Assembly: GCA_963767245.1 (NCBI GenBank)
Contig: CAVYDG010000011.1
Location: forward strand, 124,001-188,000
Reading direction: 5' to 3'
Source: Roseiarcus sp963767245
Lineage (GTDB): Bacteria > Pseudomonadota > Alphaproteobacteria > Rhizobiales > Beijerinckiaceae
DNA: 64,000 bases
Below, in pieces: positions 38,336-47,058 of the stretch (positions within the stretch are counted from its first letter, which is position 1; the number at the start of each line of letters is the position of its first letter). The notes under the pieces are model-generated. The model was not told the DNA's origin. It was given only the letters and a program-made list of their open reading frames with translations, and searched no databases. The translations under genes were made by a program, and so were the position numbers.

Positions 38336-39495
38336 TTTGCGTCGGGCGTCTTCGTATCAGGAGCTTTGGCGTCGGGTGCAGGCGCGGGGGCGTCAGGGGC
38401 GGCGGCTTGCGCCGGCGCGCCGTCGGGCGTCTTCGCCTCCGGCGGTTTAGGCAGTTTGACCTGAAGGTCGGCCGGCCAGTCCACGTCGGCTTTGGTGCGC
38501 ACGAACCCCATGCCGCGAACGCCGGTCTTCACCCGGGTATAGAAAGCCTGAAGAATCTTGGGATCCACCTTAAGCTTGATGCGGAACATAAGCTTGGCGC
38601 GCTCGTCCGCGGTCTCGACAGTCTTCGGCGTGAACTGGGCGTCGGCGGCGACAAAACTGACAGTGGCCGGAACGACATAGTCGGGAATCGGATCAAGGAT
38701 GATCCGAGCTTCGTCTCCCATCCCAATTCGGCCCGCGTCCGCCGCGGGCAGGAAGATCGTCATGTAGACGTCGGTGAGGTCGAGAATGGTGACGATCGGC
38801 GCGCCCGCGGCGACCACCTCGCCGGCCCGCGCCAGCTGATACTGAACCCGGCCGAGCCGCGGCGACACGAGGGTCAAATCATCGATGATCGACTGGATGC
38901 GGTCGACCTCAGCCTCGGCGTTGGCGATCTGAGACAGGGCCTGATCGCGCTGGGAGGTGAAGCTCGCAACGGCCGCCACCGCGAAGTCATAGTTGCGCTT
39001 GCGCTGTTCGAACACCTGCTTGGTGATGAACCCGGTCTTCATCAGCTCCTGACCGCGCTCGAAATCGGATTTGGCGAAATCGAGCGCGCTTTGACGGGCG
39101 GTAATCTCCGCTTCCGCCGCCGCGAGGGCGTCATTCGCCTTCTGCACATCGGCCTTGGCGGCACGCAGTTGGGCCTCTTGCTCGGGAGACGAAATGCGCG
39201 CGATGACCTGACCCTGCGTGACGCTCGAGCCTTCCTCGACCATCACCTCGGCGAGGCGCCCCGGATATTTCGATGAAACGTCGACCTGCGTCGCCTCGAT
39301 GCGTCCGTTTGACTTGACGACGCCGTCCGGCAGCGTCTCCCCTCGCAGGCGTGCAATGAGATTCCGGATGAAGCCCTGAGCGTGCGCCGAAGGAACCAGG
39401 GAAACGCCGCCCTTTGGCTCGACGCTCACGGAGAGCGCACAAACCCCGACGCCCGTCAAAAGAGCCGATGTCACAACGCGCTGACGAAAGGTCAT
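38332..39495 (-). CDS. HlyD-family membrane-fusion protein
   Basis: 387 residues. N-terminal anchor or signal (MTFRQRVVTSALLTGVGVCA), lipoyl/barrel half-motifs NGRIEATQVDVSSKYPGRLA and GQVIARISSPEQEAQLRAAK, then a long alpha-helical hairpin (about 110-220), a second half-motif VSPRLGRVQYQLARAGEVV, and a beta-barrel domain. The C-terminal 45 residues are a Pro/Ala/Asp-rich low-complexity tail. It bridges the exporter to the periplasm or outer membrane. First gene of the three-gene exporter operon; GGAGGAG lies about nine bases before the start. Confidence 0.92.
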   Translation of the reverse strand: MTFRQRVVTSALLTGVGVCALSVSVEPKGGVSLVPSAHAQGFIRNLIARLRGETLPDGVVKSNGRIEATQVDVSSKYPGRLAEVMVEEGSSVTQGQVIARISSPEQEAQLRAAKADVQKANDALAAAEAEITARQSALDFAKSDFERGQELMKTGFITKQVFEQRKRNYDFAVAAVASFTSQRDQALSQIANAEAEVDRIQSIIDDLTLVSPRLGRVQYQLARAGEVVAAGAPIVTILDLTDVYMTIFLPAADAGRIGMGDEARIILDPIPDYVVPATVSFVAADAQFTPKTVETADERAKLMFRIKLKVDPKILQAFYTRVKTGVRGMGFVRTKADVDWPADLQVKLPKPPEAKTPDGAPAQAAAPDAPAPAPDAKAPDTKTPDAK

Positions 39496-39695
39496 CCCGG
39501 GTCTCCTCCGCACGTCATCCGTACCTGGCCTTTCGCCAGCGGGACCCGAAATCTTGAGAGCGGGGCGACCGCTCCACTCGAATCGCAACGCGCCGACGAA
39601 CGTGACGCCTTCGCGTCGCCGCTCCTGGTCCTACCCCTCAGCCACTTTACTAGGCAAGCGCGCTCATGATGTAAAGAATGAACCGGGAGGAGAAT

Positions 39696-40538
39696 ATGGG
39701 CCAGACAAAACGTCCGAAAAAGGCGAACACGGCCGAGAACGAGAAAGTTTCGGCAGGCCAGGAGGAGCTCAGCGGCAAGGAATACGAGCGCGAACTTGCC
39801 AAACTGCACGGCGAACTGGTCAAGCTGCAGCTCTGGGTCGTCGCGAAAGGCCTGAAGGTCGTCGTCGTGTTCGAGGGCCGCGACGGCGCCGGCAAGGGCG
39901 GGGTGATCAAGGCGATCACCGAGCGGGTAAGCCCGCGCGTCTATCGCGTCGTCGCGCTGCCCGCTCCCACCGAACGCGAAAAATCCCAGATGTACATTCA
40001 GCGCTACATGCGGCATCTGCCCGCGGCCGGCGAAATCGTTATCTTCGACCGCAGCTGGTACAACCGCGCCGGCGTCGAGCGGGTGATGGAATTCTGCTCG
40101 ATGGAGCACGTGAAGCGCTTTCTGCAACTGACGCCAGGGGTCGAGAAAGCCTTTAAGGAGTCAGGGATCATCCTCGTCAAATATTGGCTGGAGGTGAGCG
40201 AGGAGGAGCAGACGCGTCGGCTCGAAGCGAGAATCGACGATCCGCGCAAGATCTGGAAACTGTCGCCGATGGACCGGAAGTCCTATAGCCGCTGGTACGA
40301 CTATTCGCGTGCCCGCGACGACATGTTCAAGGCCACCGACACCCCGTGGGCGCCTTGGCATGTGGTGCGGTCGGACGACAAGCGGCGGGCTCGGCTCAGC
40401 ATCATCTCGCATTTCCTGTCGCAAATCCCGTACAAGGAGTTGCCGCGCGAGAAGCCCGTGCTGCCGAAGCGGGGGAAGGCCCACGGCTACGTCGAGCCGG
40501 CCTACCCCTACAAGTTCGTGCCAGAGCTGGATTGGTGA
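39696..40538 (+). CDS. ppk2: Polyphosphate kinase 2
   Basis: 280 residues. Walker A FEGRDGAGKGG at 60-69, Walker B with IVIFDRSWYNRAGVERVM near 117, and the lid region PSVEKAF/RRLEARIDDPRKIWKL near 180-200, all typical of PPK2 class I. It phosphorylates a nucleoside diphosphate (usually GDP or ADP) with polyphosphate, or runs in reverse. ATG 39696 is chosen because GGGAGGAG lies six bases ahead; a Met codon 18 bases further up overlaps that site. It is divergent from the efflux operon and stands alone before a repeat. Confidence 0.93.
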   Translation: MGQTKRPKKANTAENEKVSAGQEELSGKEYERELAKLHGELVKLQLWVVAKGLKVVVVFEGRDGAGKGGVIKAITERVSPRVYRVVALPAPTEREKSQMYIQRYMRHLPAAGEIVIFDRSWYNRAGVERVMEFCSMEHVKRFLQLTPGVEKAFKESGIILVKYWLEVSEEEQTRRLEARIDDPRKIWKLSPMDRKSYSRWYDYSRARDDMFKATDTPWAPWHVVRSDDKRRARLSIISHFLSQIPYKELPREKPVLPKRGKAHGYVEPAYPYKFVPELDW

Positions 40539-40565
40539 GAGGGCCAAGACGGTTCGACGGATTCC

Positions 40566-40646
40566 GTCATTGCGAGCGCAGCGAAGCAATCCATCTCGCA
40601 GGCAGCGCGAGATGGATTGCTTCGTCGCTACGTTCCTCGCAATGAC
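40566..40646. repeat. Dispersed long inverted repeat, copy A
   Basis: GTCATTGCGAG ... CTCGCAATGAC, with the inner arms GCGAAGCAATCCATCTCGC / GCGAGATGGATTGCTTCG. The same outline occurs at 46088-46177 and 63193-63281, and a left half at 15299-15332. A mobile-element-like or BIME-like palindrome common in Hyphomicrobiales. Confidence 0.85.
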
Positions 40647-40688
40647 AGCCGCGGTGCGCGTCGTGGGTCCGGAACCGCCAGTCCGACT

Positions 40689-40955
40689 TCAGTAGTAGTG
40701 CACGCCCATGAAAGTATTGTGGATCGGGGTCGGCTGATCGAACCGGTGGCGGGTGTAGCTGTATGCCGGTTGGCGGCGCTTGGGCCGACCGTGAGGATAG
40801 AGAGTGAGCTGGTCATGTCTCATCGGCACGATGTGACCTTGCGCGCTTTTTGGTTTGACGGGCGTGCGCGACGCTGTCTGCGCGGCCGCAGGAAACCCTG
40901 AGGCGAAACACGCCATCCAGGCAACGCCCGTCAGGAGAATTGCGGCGCGTTTCAT
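40689..40955 (-). CDS. Small secreted protein
   Basis: 88 residues. Clear signal peptide (MKRAAILLTGVAWMACFASG) with cleavage probably at FPAAAQT. The mature part is short, basic and rich in His, Pro and Tyr (MRHDQLTLYPHGRPKRR, ending HNTFMGVHYY). AGAAGG lies about nine bases before ATG 40955. I do not recognise the family. It follows the CsaA-like gene on the same strand after 77 bases, with which it may be transcribed. Confidence 0.6.
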   Translation of the reverse strand: MKRAAILLTGVAWMACFASGFPAAAQTASRTPVKPKSAQGHIVPMRHDQLTLYPHGRPKRRQPAYSYTRHRFDQPTPIHNTFMGVHYY

Positions 40956-41032
40956 TCTGTCCAGCCTTCTCTCGCGACATCCCAATAGTCCATCAGCCGG
41001 CGGCGCAACGGCGACGCGTGCGTAAGTTTGCA

Positions 41033-41371
41033 TCAGAACACCGGTTCGCCGAGCGCAATGTCAGCCAGCGGCGACAACAGGATCACGTCAGCTTGCGCGT
41101 TCTTGGCCCCGAGGATCAGCACTTCGGACAGAAAGCCGGCGATGTTGCGCGGCGGCATGTTGATGACGCAAGCGACCAGCCGGCCGATCAGCTCGGCTTC
41201 GGAGTAGCTGGTGATCTGGGCGCTCGAGTGCTTCTTTCCGAGCGGCCCGAAGTCGATTTCGACCTTGTAGGATGGGTTTCGCGCCCGTTCGAACGGCCGC
41301 ACCGCGACAATGCGGCCGATCCGGATGTCGACCCTGGCGAAGTCCTCATAGACGATCGGCGGCTTTTCCAT
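41033..41371 (-). CDS. CsaA-like tRNA-binding-domain protein
   Basis: 112 residues, a stand-alone EMAP-II/tRNA-binding OB fold: VYEDFARVDIRIGRIVAVRP, SYKVEIDFGPLGKKHSSAQI and LVACVINMPPRNIAGFLSEV. The last phrase matches CsaA, a dimeric protein-export chaperone that also binds tRNA. Twelve bases downstream of the HAD gene and likely in one transcript with it. The start at 41371 has no competing ATG. Confidence 0.9.
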   Translation of the reverse strand: MEKPPIVYEDFARVDIRIGRIVAVRPFERARNPSYKVEIDFGPLGKKHSSAQITSYSEAELIGRLVACVINMPPRNIAGFLSEVLILGAKNAQADVILLSPLADIALGEPVF

Positions 41372-41383
41372 CGTGCAACCGCC

Positions 41384-42121
41384 TCAGCCCCGAACCGCTT
41401 CCTGATGCGCCCTGACCAGATCGGCCAGGCTGTCGAAGCGAAAATCATAGTGAGGCGCCTGGGCCGGGGTCATCGTCGCGCCAAATCCCTCCTGGCCGCG
41501 GCGGCGGTAAATCCAGCACGACGCGAGGCCATGCGCGTTGGCCGGCGCGTGGTCATGGAACAGGCTCTCTGCGGTGTGGAGGATCCGGCGCTTCCTGATC
41601 CCCAGCGTCTCGAGCTTGGCGAGCATATAGTCGAAATTCCGCCTGGACGGCTTGTATGAGCCGCAGTCCTCGGCGGTGTAGATTGCGTCGAACGCAACCT
41701 TGAGCTTCTCGTTGCTCGCCGCGAAGCTCTCGTTGTCGACGTTCGACAGGATGACCAGCTTGTAATGGCGCTTCAGGTACTCGAGGGCGGCGACGGTGTC
41801 GGCGAACGGCGGCCAGTTGCGGATCGACCGGCCATAGGCGACGCAATCGTTCCAGCTCACCGCAATGCCCCATTCCTCCGCGAGGCGCCGGTAGACCGTC
41901 GCCAGCAGCTCGCGATAGGGCTTGGCCGGCGTCTGCAGCTGTTGCGACGATTCATGGCGCGCGTGCGCCTCGAGAACGGCGTTGCGCTCGAGCGGCCGTG
42001 TCGCCTGGCTGGTGAGCGGCCTTAAGCCTTCGATCATCCCCGATTCCCAGTCGATGAGCGTGCCGTAGCAATCGAAGGTCAGGGCTTCGAAGTCGGTGAG
42101 CTTCGGCGAATCTGCGCTCAA
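41384..42121 (-). CDS. HAD hydrolase, haloacid-dehalogenase-like
   Basis: About 245 residues. Motif I FDCYGTLIDWESG, motif II VILSNVDNESFA, motif III Lys in GSYKPSRRNFDYM and motif IV ESLFHDHAPANAHGL match the type II haloacid dehalogenase group, which removes halides from 2-haloacids; many relatives are phosphatases. No ATG is found in frame near the start; the best is TTG 42121 or TTG 42130, ahead of LSADSPKLTDFEALTFDC, without a strong Shine-Dalgarno. A tRNA-Ala gene ends 25-30 bases upstream on the same strand, so the gene may be read through from the tRNA promoter. Confidence 0.85.
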   Translation of the reverse strand: MSADSPKLTDFEALTFDCYGTLIDWESGMIEGLRPLTSQATRPLERNAVLEAHARHESSQQLQTPAKPYRELLATVYRRLAEEWGIAVSWNDCVAYGRSIRNWPPFADTVAALEYLKRHYKLVILSNVDNESFAASNEKLKVAFDAIYTAEDCGSYKPSRRNFDYMLAKLETLGIRKRRILHTAESLFHDHAPANAHGLASCWIYRRRGQEGFGATMTPAQAPHYDFRFDSLADLVRAHQEAVRG

Positions 42122-42153
42122 GGCTGACAACGTGGATGATTGCGAAGGATTGG

Positions 42154-42229
<76 letters not shown>

Positions 42230-42362
42230 GTTTTCCAAACCTCGCGGTCGCGGCTTCGATTGGGGCGAAGCGCGCCTTCTCAGGGGCGCGGGTATAGCCG
42301 CAAAGTAGCCCCCGCCACAAGGGCCGCGGAGCGAAAAAGCGGCCGGCCCCGGCCAGGGCGGT

Positions 42363-42740
42363 TCAGGTCTCCTCGTCGGGGGCAATATCGCCGTCGATGA
42401 GGTTCGAGACGTCGTCGTCGTCTTCCTCTTCCTCCTCCAGGAACGGATCGTCCGGCGCGTCGTCCGCCTCCTCGACGTCGATGTCGTCGACCACCGGCTC
42501 GGCGGCCTTCTCCTCGCTGGCTTCGACCTCGTCGAGGGACACGATTTCGACTCCGGCCGGCGTCGCAAGCTCGGTATCGTCTTCCTCGGGCTTGGCGGCC
42601 GGCCGGGCGCGCGCCGCCGCAGCGACGCCTTGAAAGATCGTGCCGCATTTCGGGCAGACGATCGGGTCTTTGTTGAGGTCGAAGAATTTCGCGCCGCAGT
42701 TCTGGCACTGGTGCTTGGTTCCGAGTTCGGCTTTGGCCAC
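42363..42740 (-). CDS. TIGR02300-family zinc-ribbon protein
   Basis: About 125 residues. N-terminus AKAELGTKHQCQNCGAKFFD followed by LNKDPIVCPKCGTIFQ, a CxxC-x(n)-CxxC zinc ribbon with the FYDLN-like motif (FFDLN), then a long, very acidic tail with a run of Glu and Asp. The family is almost restricted to Alphaproteobacteria; its function is unknown. The start is likely GTG at 42740 (VAKAEL). It is divergent from aroA, the usual neighbour, and precedes tRNA-Ala on the same strand. Confidence 0.9.
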   Translation of the reverse strand: MAKAELGTKHQCQNCGAKFFDLNKDPIVCPKCGTIFQGVAAAARARPAAKPEEDDTELATPAGVEIVSLDEVEASEEKAAEPVVDDIDVEEADDAPDDPFLEEEEEDDDDVSNLIDGDIAPDEET

Positions 42741-42867
42741 TGCGATCAATTCCCGGGGCTCGAGGGCAGTCTTCAGAACCGCCCCGTTAGTCGCCGCTCC
42801 CGGTCGTGTCAATGCGCTTTTGTCGCCGGTCGACAGGCGCAAATGGCGGTGATAGGAGCGCGGGCCG

Positions 42868-44259
42868 TTGGCCCCATGCGCGGCCCGTCGCCCCGGTGGG
42901 AAGGAAAGCGCTCACTTGTCCGCTCATTCGTCGCATTCCCTCCCGGCGTCGCAGCTCAGCGCGGTACGCGCGCGACCGTTTAAAGGCCGGGTCCGGCCGC
43001 CGGGCGACAAATCGATCTCGCATCGCGCCTTCCTGTTTGGTCTCCTCGCCTGCGGCGAAACGAAGGTCGAAGGATTGCTCGAGGGCGACGACGTGCTCAG
43101 GACCGGCAAGGCCTGCGAGGCGCTCGGCGCGGTTCTCGACCGAACCGGCCCCGGCCAGTGGCGGGTCCGTGGCCCGGGCTTAGGCGCGATCCTGCCGCCG
43201 CGCGAGACGCTCGATTTCGGCAACGCCGGCACCGGCGCGCGGCTGATGATGGGCGTCGTCGGCGGCCACGGAGTGACCGCGACCTTCGACGGCGACGCCA
43301 GCTTGCGCAAGCGGCCGATGCGCCGCATTCTCGATCCGCTGCGGCTGATGGGAGCGGAAGTGCTGTCCGAGGCCGAGGGCGGGCGCTGTCCGATCGTGCT
43401 CAAGGGCGCCCGCGATCCGGCGCCGATCGAATATCGCACCCCCGTCGCCTCGGCGCAGATCAAGTCGGCCGTTCTTCTCGCCGGCCTCAACGCGCCCGGC
43501 TCAACCACCGTGATCGAAGCGCAAGCCTCGCGCGACCATACCGAGAAGATGCTCGCCCTCTTCGGCGCCGAGGTCGCTGTGGTCCCCGAGGGCGAGGGGC
43601 GGCGGATCACTCTCGTCGGCCGGCCGGAATTGCGTCCGACGACCGTCGTCGTTCCCGCCGATCCCTCGTCGGCTGCGTTCCCGATCGTCGCCGCGTTGAT
43701 CGTTCCGGGTTCCGACATCGTCGTCGAGGGGGTGATGATGAATCCGCTCAGGACCGGGCTTCTGACGACGCTCGCCGAGATGGGCGCCCATATCGAGACG
43801 CTCGACCGGCGCGTCGAAGGCGGGGAGGAGGTCGCCGATTTGCGCGTGCGTCAGGGCACGCTGCGCGGAGTCGATGTTCCGGCCGCCCGCGCGCCCTCGA
43901 TGATCGACGAATATCCGATCCTGGCCGTCGCCGCCGCCTTCGCCTCCGGCACGACCCGTATGCGGGGTCTGAGCGAACTCAGGGTGAAGGAGAGCGACCG
44001 TCTCGCCGCCGTCGCCGCGGGCCTCAAGGCCGCTGGCGTCGACTGCGCAATCGAAGGCGACGATCTGATCGTCGACGGCGGGAGGCCGCGCGGCGGGGGA
44101 ATGGTCTTAACCCACATGGATCACCGGATCGCGATGAGCTTCCTCGTCATGGGGCTCGCCAGCCTCGAGCCGATGGCGATCGACGACGCGGCGATGATCG
44201 CGACGAGCTTCCCCGAATTCCGCCCGACGATGGAGCGGCTCGGGGCGCAGTTCCGCTGA
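42868..44259 (+). CDS. aroA: 3-phosphoshikimate 1-carboxyvinyltransferase (EPSP synthase)
   Basis: 463 residues. PGDKSISHRAFLFGL binds substrate; LDFGNAGTGARLMMG is the PEP loop; RPMRRILDPLRLMGAEV, ADPSSAAFPIVAALI, and the C-terminal RVKESDRLAAVAAGL complete the family. It joins shikimate-3-phosphate and PEP in the aromatic amino-acid pathway. The Gly in NAGTG is the usual, glyphosate-sensitive residue. ATG 42868 gives an unusually long N-terminus of about 40 residues; TTG at 42913 (LSAHSSHS) is a plausible real start. A cmk gene, the common next neighbour, is absent. Confidence 0.95.
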   Translation: MAPCAARRPGGKESAHLSAHSSHSLPASQLSAVRARPFKGRVRPPGDKSISHRAFLFGLLACGETKVEGLLEGDDVLRTGKACEALGAVLDRTGPGQWRVRGPGLGAILPPRETLDFGNAGTGARLMMGVVGGHGVTATFDGDASLRKRPMRRILDPLRLMGAEVLSEAEGGRCPIVLKGARDPAPIEYRTPVASAQIKSAVLLAGLNAPGSTTVIEAQASRDHTEKMLALFGAEVAVVPEGEGRRITLVGRPELRPTTVVVPADPSSAAFPIVAALIVPGSDIVVEGVMMNPLRTGLLTTLAEMGAHIETLDRRVEGGEEVADLRVRQGTLRGVDVPAARAPSMIDEYPILAVAAAFASGTTRMRGLSELRVKESDRLAAVAAGLKAAGVDCAIEGDDLIVDGGRPRGGGMVLTHMDHRIAMSFLVMGLASLEPMAIDDAAMIATSFPEFRPTMERLGAQFR

Positions 44260-44372
44260 CGAGCCACGGGCGCCTCGCCGCCTCTTAGCCCACTTGCGCA
44301 AGCGCGCCCTGGACGTCTACGATCGGGGCGCGAGCCAGCCGTTCAACGGCTATTTTTCCTTTGGGGGCCACT

Positions 44373-44803
44373 ATGGCGAAACATGCGATCGCATGCATCG
44401 CGGCCTTGTCCGCGAGCGTTTTCCTCAGCACCGCAGCGATGGCAACTCATCACACAAAGGTGGAGGCGCGAAATCGGCCGCGCCTGCCCAATCGGGCCCA
44501 CCGCCCGGACTTGCCCTTGGTTGGCCGACGAATGGCCGGCCCGTGACCGAAAAGGATCTCGCCGGCAAGAAGATCTGCTGGGACGACGGGAAATGGGCTG
44601 TGTTTTCCGCCAATGGTCGATTTTCCAACGAACGGACCGACCATGGACACTGGGTGGTCAGCGAGCCGGGGACCGTGACATTCGGGAATGACCGATCCAT
44701 TCAATACTTAGTCCTCCCAGACGGGAGCTTTTACAAGCATTGGTACTCCGGGCACAAATCGATTACCGGGCACAAAGAACACTGGGGCAAGGTCTGCACC
44801 TAA
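44373..44803 (+). pseudogene. Small secreted protein, frameshifted
   Basis: ATG 44373 starts a good signal peptide, MAKHAIACIAALSASVFLST then AAMATHH. Near 44455 the frame must shift by one base to enter a domain that reads LALGWPTNGRPVTEKDLAGK, KICWDDGKWAVFSANGRFSN, and YKHWYSGHKSITGHKEHW, ending at TAA 44801-44803. The whole would be about 143 residues and, after cleavage, periplasmic. The domain is not one I can name. The pattern signal peptide in one frame, conserved-looking Trp/Gly-rich domain in another indicates a single-base indel. Confidence 0.6.
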
Positions 44804-44806
44804 GAC

Positions 44807-45931
44807 CTACGCAGCGTATTCGTTCGTCGCCACCCACCGTCCCTCGCGGCTCGACTGCGCAATCGCGTGGATCGTCCGCTCGATGGCCAGTCCCGCCTCG
44901 AAGTCGATGGTCAGCGACGGCTTGCCGGCGACGCGGTTGAGCAGCTCATGGGCCTCGATGATCTTGAGGTCGTTGAAGCCCATCTGATGACCCGGCGCGA
45001 CGACGAAGCGCTCATAGGGCGGGTGCGCCGGGCCCATCAGCACCTGCCGGAACCCCTGCAGTTCGGCCGGCCCGTCGGCGAGATAGACGCCGACCTCGTT
45101 GAAGCGCTCCTGGTCGAATGTGATCGCGCCGCGCGATCCGAACGCCTGCAATTGCAGCCGCCCCTTGCGCCCCCAAGCGCAGCGATTGACCTGGATCGTC
45201 CCCGACGCCCCGTCCTCCATCCGTAAGAGCGCGGTCGCGATGTCGAAGGTCTCGACCGCCCTTCGTCCGCCGCCATCCGGGCGATCGGCGTAAGGCTTGC
45301 TCATGTCGCCGAACACCGCGTTGGGCATGCCGATCAGGGTCGAGATCAGGCTCAACGGGTGGACGGCGAAGTCATCGAGGGCGCCATAGCCTGCGGTTCG
45401 CTCGCTGCGCCAGGAGAACGGCGCCTCGGCGTCGGCCATATAGTCCTCGTCCATTTCAATGCGGAAATGGTTGAGCCGGCCGATCGCGCCCTCGTTGATG
45501 AGCTTGCCGATGAAACGGACGGCCGGGCTCTGGATATAATTATAGCCGAGGATGGCGACCCGGCCGGAGGCGCGCGCCGCGGCCGCCATCCGCTCGGAAT
45601 CGGCGAGCGCCGGCGCCATCGGTTTTTCGCACCAGACGTGCTTGCCGGCTTCGAGCGCTGCGATCGCCATCGGCGCATGGAGGGCGTTCGGCGTCGTGAT
45701 CGAGACGACCTCGACCGCCGGGTCGGCGATCAGCGCCCGCCAGTCGGCGGTCGAGGCCTCGAAGCCGAACTCGTCGGCGCGCCGCCGCGCCAGTTCTTCC
45801 TCGACCTCGCACAGCATAACTCGCCGAACCACCGGCCCGTCGCCGAACACCGCGCGAACGCCGGTCCAGGCCAGCGCGTGGCACTTGCCCATATAGCCGG
45901 TGCCGATCAGTCCGACGCCGATCACGCGCAT
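44807..45931 (-). CDS. Gfo/Idh/MocA-family oxidoreductase
   Basis: 374 residues. Rossmann GVGLIGTGYMGKCHALAW, the EKP motif in HVWCEKPMAPAL and the C-terminal Gfo/Idh domain with DDFAVHPLSLISTLIG (His in the active site). It oxidises a sugar, inositol or amino-sugar derivative with NAD(P)+. It is divergent from an RpiR regulator, a normal partner for inositol or sugar genes, and a GGAA-N6-TTCT site lies between them. GGGAGG precedes ATG 45931. The exact substrate is unknown. Confidence 0.92.
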   Translation of the reverse strand: MRVIGVGLIGTGYMGKCHALAWTGVRAVFGDGPVVRRVMLCEVEEELARRRADEFGFEASTADWRALIADPAVEVVSITTPNALHAPMAIAALEAGKHVWCEKPMAPALADSERMAAAARASGRVAILGYNYIQSPAVRFIGKLINEGAIGRLNHFRIEMDEDYMADAEAPFSWRSERTAGYGALDDFAVHPLSLISTLIGMPNAVFGDMSKPYADRPDGGGRRAVETFDIATALLRMEDGASGTIQVNRCAWGRKGRLQLQAFGSRGAITFDQERFNEVGVYLADGPAELQGFRQVLMGPAHPPYERFVVAPGHQMGFNDLKIIEAHELLNRVAGKPSLTIDFEAGLAIERTIHAIAQSSREGRWVATNEYAA

Positions 45932-46009
45932 GCCCGCCGCCTCCCGTCACCGCAACGCCGTCCTCCCGGCGCGCTCGCCAATACAAATATTTCATCTGCT
46001 ACACAAACT

Positions 46010-46023
46010 GGAATATCTGTTCT
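46010..46023. promoter_or_regulatory. GGAA-N6-TTCT site between the dehydrogenase and RpiR genes
   Basis: GGAATATCTGTTCT differs by one base from the GGAA-N6-TTCC palindrome reported for the RpiR-type IolR of rhizobia. It lies in the divergent promoter region, where such a site would be expected. The nearby ATTTCATCTG is a weaker related sequence. Confidence 0.45.
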
Positions 46024-46087
46024 ATTGATGTCGGTCATGGCGAGCGCGACGCGAGGGTAAAGCAATGTCCGACCACGCGATGTACGC

Positions 46088-46177
46088 GTCATCGCGAGCG
46101 CAGCGAACCAATCCAGAGGACCGTCGGGCGCTCCACGATGCCTGGATTGCTTCGTCGCTGACGCTCCTCGCAATGAC
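46088..46177. repeat. Dispersed long inverted repeat, copy B
   Basis: GTCATCGCGAGCGCAGCGAA ... TTCGTCGCTGACGCTCCTCG then CAATGAC. Same family as 40566-40646 and 63193-63281. It lies 30 bases before the RpiR start, so it sits in that gene's leader. Confidence 0.8.
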
Positions 46178-46207
46178 GGCCGAGCTGGACTGGCCATTGC
46201 GCCGGCG

Positions 46208-47053
46208 ATGAGCGCCAACTCGACGATTGAACCGCCGGAGAGCTTCGACGCCCTGCAGCGCCGCCTGATCGAGATCGAGCCGCATCTGCCCAAGCGCCTG
46301 CGCCAGGCGGCGGCCTACGCGCTCGACCACCCCGACGAATTCGCCCTCGGCACCGCCTCCGCCCTCGCTCGCAGCGCCGAGGTGCAGGCTTCCACTCTTG
46401 TGCGCTTCGCCCAGACGCTCGGCTTCGCCGGCTTCTCCGAACTTCAGGAGGTGTTTCGCGCCCGCCTGCGCAACCGCTGGCCGGACTATTCCGAGCGCCT
46501 CAAGGCGCTGCAGCAGAACGCCCGCGACAGCGGCGACCCCACCCATCTCCTGTTCGGATTCGCCAATTCCGCGGCGGCGTCGATCGCCCGCTTGCGCGAG
46601 GCGGTTCAGCGGCGCGAGCTTGACCGTGCGGTGAGCCTTCTGGCCGGCGCCCGCACGATCCACTGCCTTGGCCAGCGGCGGTCGTTCTGCGTCGCCCACT
46701 ATCTCACTTATGCGCTCTCCCAGCTTGGCATACCGGCGTCGCTCATCGACAATGTCGGCGGCCTCGGGACCGAGCAACTGGCGCAGGCGGGGGCGGGCGA
46801 CGCGCTGATCGCGATCAGCTTCTCGCCTTACGCGCCGTTCACCCTCGATCTCGCCAAACGGGCGCGCCGCGCCGGGGTCCCGATCGTCGTCGTCACCGAC
46901 AGCGCGCTCTCGCCGCTCGCCGGCATCGCCGACGTCCGGTTCGAGATCGTGGAGAGCGATTTCGGCTCGTTCCGCTCGCTTGCGGCGACGTTCTGCCTGG
47001 CGATGACGCTGGCCGTCGCCGTCGGCGAAAAGCGGGCGGAAAGCGCAGCCTGA
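46208..47053 (+). CDS. RpiR/MurR-family transcriptional regulator
   Basis: 281 residues. N-terminal HTH_6 domain (LPKRLRQAAAYALDHPDEFA, EVQASTLVRFAQTLGFAGF) and a C-terminal SIS sugar-phosphate domain (ARTIHCLGQRRSFCVAHYLT, DALIAISFSPYAPFTLDLAK). It senses a sugar phosphate or inositol derivative and controls neighbouring genes, probably the divergent Gfo/Idh dehydrogenase. ATG 46208. Confidence 0.92.
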   Translation: MSANSTIEPPESFDALQRRLIEIEPHLPKRLRQAAAYALDHPDEFALGTASALARSAEVQASTLVRFAQTLGFAGFSELQEVFRARLRNRWPDYSERLKALQQNARDSGDPTHLLFGFANSAAASIARLREAVQRRELDRAVSLLAGARTIHCLGQRRSFCVAHYLTYALSQLGIPASLIDNVGGLGTEQLAQAGAGDALIAISFSPYAPFTLDLAKRARRAGVPIVVVTDSALSPLAGIADVRFEIVESDFGSFRSLAATFCLAMTLAVAVGEKRAESAA

Positions 47054-47058
47054 TCCGA

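Noticed and set aside
36755..38464. A 569-codon plus-strand frame across the RbbA-like gene
   Set aside because: Antisense shadow; the minus strand has both ATPase domains and intact motifs.
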